A stretch of DNA of 64,000 nucleotides from Pantoea sp. IMH (lineage in GTDB: Bacteria; Pseudomonadota; Gammaproteobacteria; Enterobacterales; Enterobacteriaceae), in assembly GCF_000599885.1 (NCBI RefSeq), contig NZ_JFGT01000002.1, positions 1,054,001-1,118,000 on the forward strand, given 5' to 3'. The position numbers were made by a program, and so were the translations under genes. The notes under the pieces were generated by a model. It was given only the letters and a program-made list of their open reading frames with translations, was not told where the DNA came from and ran no database searches. The number at the start of each line of letters is the position of its first letter. The first letter of the stretch is position 1. Shown piece after piece: positions 58,469 through 64,000 of the stretch.

Positions 58469-59578
58469 TTAATTCTCCGGGTGGTGCTTCCCTTCCTCAA
58501 TAAATTCCTCGTCGATCTCATCGCTGTTGCCCTGATGATCGCGACCGGACAGCAGATTCCAGCAGGCGATAAACATCGCCGCAATCAGCGGACCGATAAC
58601 AAAACCGTTGATGCCATAAATCTCCATGCCGCCCAGCGTGGTGATCAAAATGAGGTAATCCGGCATTTTGGTGTCTTTACCGACCAGAATGGGACGCAGG
58701 ATATTATCCACCATACCGACCACTATCACGAAGAAGGCGATCAGTAAGATGGCTTTCCACATCATGCCCGTGGCAAAAAGGAAAATCGCTGCCGGAACCC
58801 AGACAATGGCGGAACCCACTGCCGGGATCAACGAAAGGAAACCCATCAGGGCGCCCCACAGCAGGCTTCCTTCAATGCCGGCAAAGTAAAATGCGATCCC
58901 GCCCAGCGTTCCCTGCACTGCCCCCACCACGACGGTGCCTTTCACCGTTGCACGTGAAACCGCCACAAATTTCATAAACAGGTGATGTTTGGCATACTTT
59001 GATAACGGCAGCGCTTCCAGAATCAGGCTGACGAGATAGGAACCATCCTTCAGCAGGAAAAAAAGCAGATAGAGCATCACGCCAAACCCGACGGTAAAGC
59101 TGAAGGTACTCTTGCCGATCAGAAAGACGCTTCCTGCCACATACTGCCCACCCTGAAGCGCGACCTGCGACAGCTTCTGCTGGATACTGTCCGCCGTATT
59201 GAGATCGTGTTCAGCCAGAAAACTGTTCGCCCAGTCCGGCAGATGCCGCATGACATCCGCCAGCACAACAGGCAGTTGGGTGTTGTTATTCTGCAGCTTG
59301 GTATAGACGACGTTAAATTCAATCGCCATTGAAGAGACAATAATCGCCAGCGGCGTAAATACGATCATGCAGATCACGAAAACCGTCAGGATCGATGCCA
59401 GGCCGTTTCGTTCGCCAAGGTATATCCTGAGGCGGGTCTTCATCGGATGGAAAATCACGGCGAGGATGGCAGCCCAGAGTACCGGAGAGAAATAGGGCCC
59501 TAACACATCGAAAAAAGCTGCCGTCACGATAACCAGGATCAGGATAAAAAATCCCTTTGTCAGGCCTTTGAATCTCAT
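58469..59578 (-). CDS. AI-2E family transporter
   Basis: A 369-residue membrane protein of the AI-2E (PerM-like) family, with about seven or eight hydrophobic segments and an acidic C-terminal tail (DEIDEEFIEEGKHHPEN). Family stretches are LSLIPAVGSAIVWVP and DNILRPILVGKDTKMPDYLILITTLGG. Members have been proposed to export autoinducer-2 or solutes, or to act as Na+/H+ antiporters; sequence does not decide. It has no clear operon partner. Not recognised as E. coli TqsA, YdiK or PerM by name. Confidence 0.85.
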   Translation of the reverse strand: MRFKGLTKGFFILILVIVTAAFFDVLGPYFSPVLWAAILAVIFHPMKTRLRIYLGERNGLASILTVFVICMIVFTPLAIIVSSMAIEFNVVYTKLQNNNTQLPVVLADVMRHLPDWANSFLAEHDLNTADSIQQKLSQVALQGGQYVAGSVFLIGKSTFSFTVGFGVMLYLLFFLLKDGSYLVSLILEALPLSKYAKHHLFMKFVAVSRATVKGTVVVGAVQGTLGGIAFYFAGIEGSLLWGALMGFLSLIPAVGSAIVWVPAAIFLFATGMMWKAILLIAFFVIVVGMVDNILRPILVGKDTKMPDYLILITTLGGMEIYGINGFVIGPLIAAMFIACWNLLSGRDHQGNSDEIDEEFIEEGKHHPEN

Positions 59579-59941
59579 AAATGTCCCTTAATCACTGCAA
59601 TTTTGCCCCCGTAGCATAGAACGCATAATGCGTTTTGCAATGGCTGAGTACTGACAACGCGTAACAGAAAGCGTCAACCAGCGTGAGTGATGCGTTTGTC
59701 GTCACAAACTCATAGGGCAATAGGAATGATAAAAAGACGTTGCGCTGCCGGTCTGCGGTTCTTTCGCTCTCTGAGGCGCATAACACAACGCATCACGTTG
59801 AAAAGGCACGGATGGCGGACAGCAGAAGATAAATGGCGATCCTGAAACTTTAACGCTTCCCTTTCCTGCCCGCTGGAGTGACGTCTGACGGCACCGCGAT
59901 AACCGGGCGGTACCTCACTGGACGGGAAAGGGAAGTCAGTC
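59579..59941. other. AI-2E gene to SulP spacer with nested stem structure
   Basis: A 363-bp gap without a gene. At 59856-59935 three nested inverted pairs occur: CTTCCCTTTCC/GGAAAGGGAAG (11 bp), AGTGA/TCACT, and ACCGC/GCGGT. It begins 6 bp past the SulP stop and would form an 80-base stem in the transcript. No T tract follows, so a role as a terminator is unproved. Confidence 0.5.
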
Positions 59942-61426
59942 TCAGGCCGGCGCCAGCTTAACCGGCCACTGGTTCAGAACAATGCCGCGCTTGCGCGCGC
60001 CTTCGCCAAAGTCCGCCAGCACCGCTTTCACATCGGGATCGATATATTCGGCATTGTCATGTTCGACAATCACCACGCTGTTTTCCGGGATCTCTTCCAG
60101 TAAGTTTTTGAGGCGGGGATTATGCATAAAGGTCAGGTTCTGCTGGAAGCGCAGGACAAAGTGATCGTCATAGCGGGTCAGCACCAGCGCATTGCGGTGG
60201 CTTTTGTAGATGCTAAACAGGATCTGCGTTGCCAGGCCAATCCCGATCCCTGCCAGCATCCCAAACACCAGGATTCCACCAATTGTCGCCAGAAACGGAA
60301 CATACTGCTGGGCCCCCTGACGAAAATGCTCAACGAACAGCCGGGGCGCGGCCAGCTTGTACCCGGTATAAAGCAACACCGCCGCCAGACTGGCCAGCGG
60401 AATGGCGTTCAGCAAGTTACTGAAGAAAAGACCACACACCAGCAACAGCACGCCATGAATAAGGATGGAAATTTTACTCTGTGCGCCCGCGCTGACGTTA
60501 ACGGAGCTACGGACAATCACGGCAGTGATCGGTAGCCCACCCAGAAAGCCGCTCAGCAGGTTACCGATCCCCTGTGCGCGCATCTCCTTATCGGGAGAAG
60601 GCGGCGGATTCTGCGGACGGAGTTTTTTCAGGGCTTCCTGACTCAGTAAGGTTTCAAGGCTGGCAACGATGGCGAGCGTCACCGCAATCACATAGACCGC
60701 CGGATTCTGCCATACCGCCCAGTCTGGCCGCTCAATCTCGCCGGTCAGCGCCTGAATGCTGTCGAATTCGGGCAAAGCGATGCGCGTCAGATTGCCGATC
60801 ATGCCAGGGAAAAAGGCGCCGCCAATCAGCGTCACCATGCAGCCAAACAGAACTGCCATCAGCGGGCCAGGTATCCAGCTTAACGCCTTGCTGTTTTTTA
60901 CCGTCGGGGTAGTCCAGAACCACAAAATAAACAGGCCAGTGGCGGCAACCGCGATGGCGGGTAGTGAAACGCTGAAAGCGTTCCCCGTTAACATTGTGCC
61001 CAGATCGTTTCCTTCAGAAACACCGAGTGCAACGGGGATTTGCTGAATAATTAACAAAATACCGATCGCCGCCAGCATCCCTTTAATCACCGTGCCAGGT
61101 ACCAGAGTGATGAACCGTCCGGCGCGCGCCACGCCTAACAGAAATTGCAGCACGCCCGCAATCATCAGCGCAAGCAGCAGCGCGGAGAATGAACCCAGCG
61201 TTTCGATGGCGCCAGTCACTATAGTTACCAGTCCGGCTGCCGGCCCGCTGACGGCAAACTTAGAGGGGCTGAAGGTGGTAACGCCCAGCCCGCCGATGAC
61301 CCCGGTCAGCAACCCGACAAAGGGCGGCAGGCCGCTGGCCTGGGCAATACCCAGACACAGCGGCAGGGCGACAAGAAAGACGACAAGTCCGGCGGGAATA
61401 TCCTGACGAAGCGTGCTTAAGTTCAT
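59942..61426 (-). CDS. SulP family anion transporter
   Basis: A 494-residue inner-membrane transporter: about twelve hydrophobic segments (roughly 15-390) and a C-terminal STAS-like domain (about 410-490). Features are the N-terminal DIPAGLVVFLVALPLCLGIAQASGLPP and the AVSGPAAGLV loop. Its start overlaps the stop of a carbonic anhydrase gene by 4 bp (ATGA), a combination seen in bicarbonate-handling SulP systems. Substrate is therefore probably bicarbonate, but sulfate is not excluded. Confidence 0.88.
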   Translation of the reverse strand: MNLSTLRQDIPAGLVVFLVALPLCLGIAQASGLPPFVGLLTGVIGGLGVTTFSPSKFAVSGPAAGLVTIVTGAIETLGSFSALLLALMIAGVLQFLLGVARAGRFITLVPGTVIKGMLAAIGILLIIQQIPVALGVSEGNDLGTMLTGNAFSVSLPAIAVAATGLFILWFWTTPTVKNSKALSWIPGPLMAVLFGCMVTLIGGAFFPGMIGNLTRIALPEFDSIQALTGEIERPDWAVWQNPAVYVIAVTLAIVASLETLLSQEALKKLRPQNPPPSPDKEMRAQGIGNLLSGFLGGLPITAVIVRSSVNVSAGAQSKISILIHGVLLLVCGLFFSNLLNAIPLASLAAVLLYTGYKLAAPRLFVEHFRQGAQQYVPFLATIGGILVFGMLAGIGIGLATQILFSIYKSHRNALVLTRYDDHFVLRFQQNLTFMHNPRLKNLLEEIPENSVVIVEHDNAEYIDPDVKAVLADFGEGARKRGIVLNQWPVKLAPA

Positions 61427-62049
61427 AATAAATTTCCCTCTGAATTATGCTGAATAAGCTCTTTGAGATGACCAGTATGCAGGTCGTATACGCAGCCAAA
61501 AACGTCAAGCTCCCGGCCTGAACGCCAGGCGTTAAGAATCGGTGCCGTCTGGATCAGATGGCCGAACTGCGCCAGCACATTTGCCTCAACCAGCAGGTTA
61601 AGGCGCTCGCCTTCGTCAGTGGTATCACGGGTTTCAGCCAGCCCCGGCGCCAGCGCCTCGCGCAGTTGCGTAATGCGGCGTGCCAGAGGGGAATTTTCAC
61701 CGGAGAGAGGAATATCCGGCAGCGAAACGGCCGCCTGCACGCCACCGCAGCCGTAGTGTCCACAGAGTACAATGCGCGAAACGTTCAGATAGTCGATTGC
61801 ATATTGCAGGACGCTCATAAAGTTATCATCGCCGCTGACCACCATATTGGCGATATTACGGTGTACAAACAGCTCGCCAGGATGGGCGCCAGTCAGGACT
61901 TCGGCTGGGACGCGGCTGTCTGAGCAGCCGATCCAGAGTGAGTGCGGTTTCTGGGAATGCACATTTTGCTGGAAATATTCTGGATCGCGTTGGCGGCGCT
62001 GTAAGGCCCAACTGCGGTTTTTCGCTAACAGAGGTTTTAAAGTCGTCAA
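61423..62049 (-). CDS. Beta-class carbonic anhydrase
   Basis: A 208-residue enzyme that interconverts CO2 and bicarbonate. Zinc ligands and partners are C42, D44 and R46 in GCSDSRVPAE, then H98 and C101 in LCGHYGCGGVQ. FVHRNIAN lies between. It resembles the E. coli Can/CynT family. It precedes the SulP gene with a 4-bp overlap, so the two proteins are probably made together. Confidence 0.95.
   Translation of the reverse strand: MTTLKPLLAKNRSWALQRRQRDPEYFQQNVHSQKPHSLWIGCSDSRVPAEVLTGAHPGELFVHRNIANMVVSGDDNFMSVLQYAIDYLNVSRIVLCGHYGCGGVQAAVSLPDIPLSGENSPLARRITQLREALAPGLAETRDTTDEGERLNLLVEANVLAQFGHLIQTAPILNAWRSGRELDVFGCVYDLHTGHLKELIQHNSEGNLL

Positions 62050-64000
<1,951 letters not shown>

Overview
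The window is chromosomal DNA of a gammaproteobacterium of the order Enterobacterales, most likely an Erwiniaceae member (Pantoea/Erwinia/Mixta type). Two things support this: most proteins match the Escherichia coli orthologues that I know, and the gene order follows the E. coli 65-67 min region (ubiH-pepP-ygfB-zapA-ssrS-fau-serA-rpiA-argP ... metK-galP-sprT-endA-rsmE-gshB-yqgE-ruvX ... yggR-yggS-yggT-rdgB-hemW ... yggN-yggL-trmB-mutY-yggX-mltC ... speC-tRNA-Phe). Species assignment is inference. No search could be run, so family names rest on remembered sequences and motifs.

Region 1 (1-28230) is conserved core. It holds ubiquinone synthesis and proline peptidase (ubiH, pepP), cell division (zapA), 6S RNA with folate salvage (ssrS, fau), serine synthesis (serA), the pentose phosphate and lower glycolytic block (rpiA, fbaA, pgk, epd, tktA), arginine export and its regulator (argP, argO), mechanosensing (mscS), the putrescine genes speA and speB, metK, galP behind a perfect GalR/GalS-type operator, and the sprT-endA-rsmE-gshB-yqgE-ruvX run.

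Region 2 (28242-37553) interrupts the E. coli order between ruvX and yggR with a hexuronate catabolism cluster. uxaC-uxaB-uxaA-ygjV run leftwards. A three-part TRAP transporter and exuR run rightwards. Three ExuR-like operators lie in the two control regions. The TRAP system stands where E. coli carries the MFS transporter exuT, so it is probably the galacturonate/glucuronate importer.

Region 3 (37556-46636) returns to the core block, but yggU is missing between yggT and rdgB. yggM-ansB is replaced by a small, extremely histidine-rich secreted protein gene behind a perfect FNR-type site.

Region 4 (46811-62049) is accessory. It contains two genes that together match the two halves of the plant Tm-1 protein with a divergent TetR regulator, a biodegradative/biosynthetic ornithine decarboxylase (speC), and a tRNA-Phe gene. 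A degraded second copy of that tRNA unit follows 2.5 kb later. Between the two copies lies an AT-rich cassette with an orphan type VI secretion Hcp, an unknown probable effector and a DUF1493 protein. Then come a secreted protein with an internal cysteine repeat, a TrkG-type potassium transporter, an AI-2E family membrane protein, and a carbonic anhydrase-SulP anion transporter operon. The window ends inside fadH.
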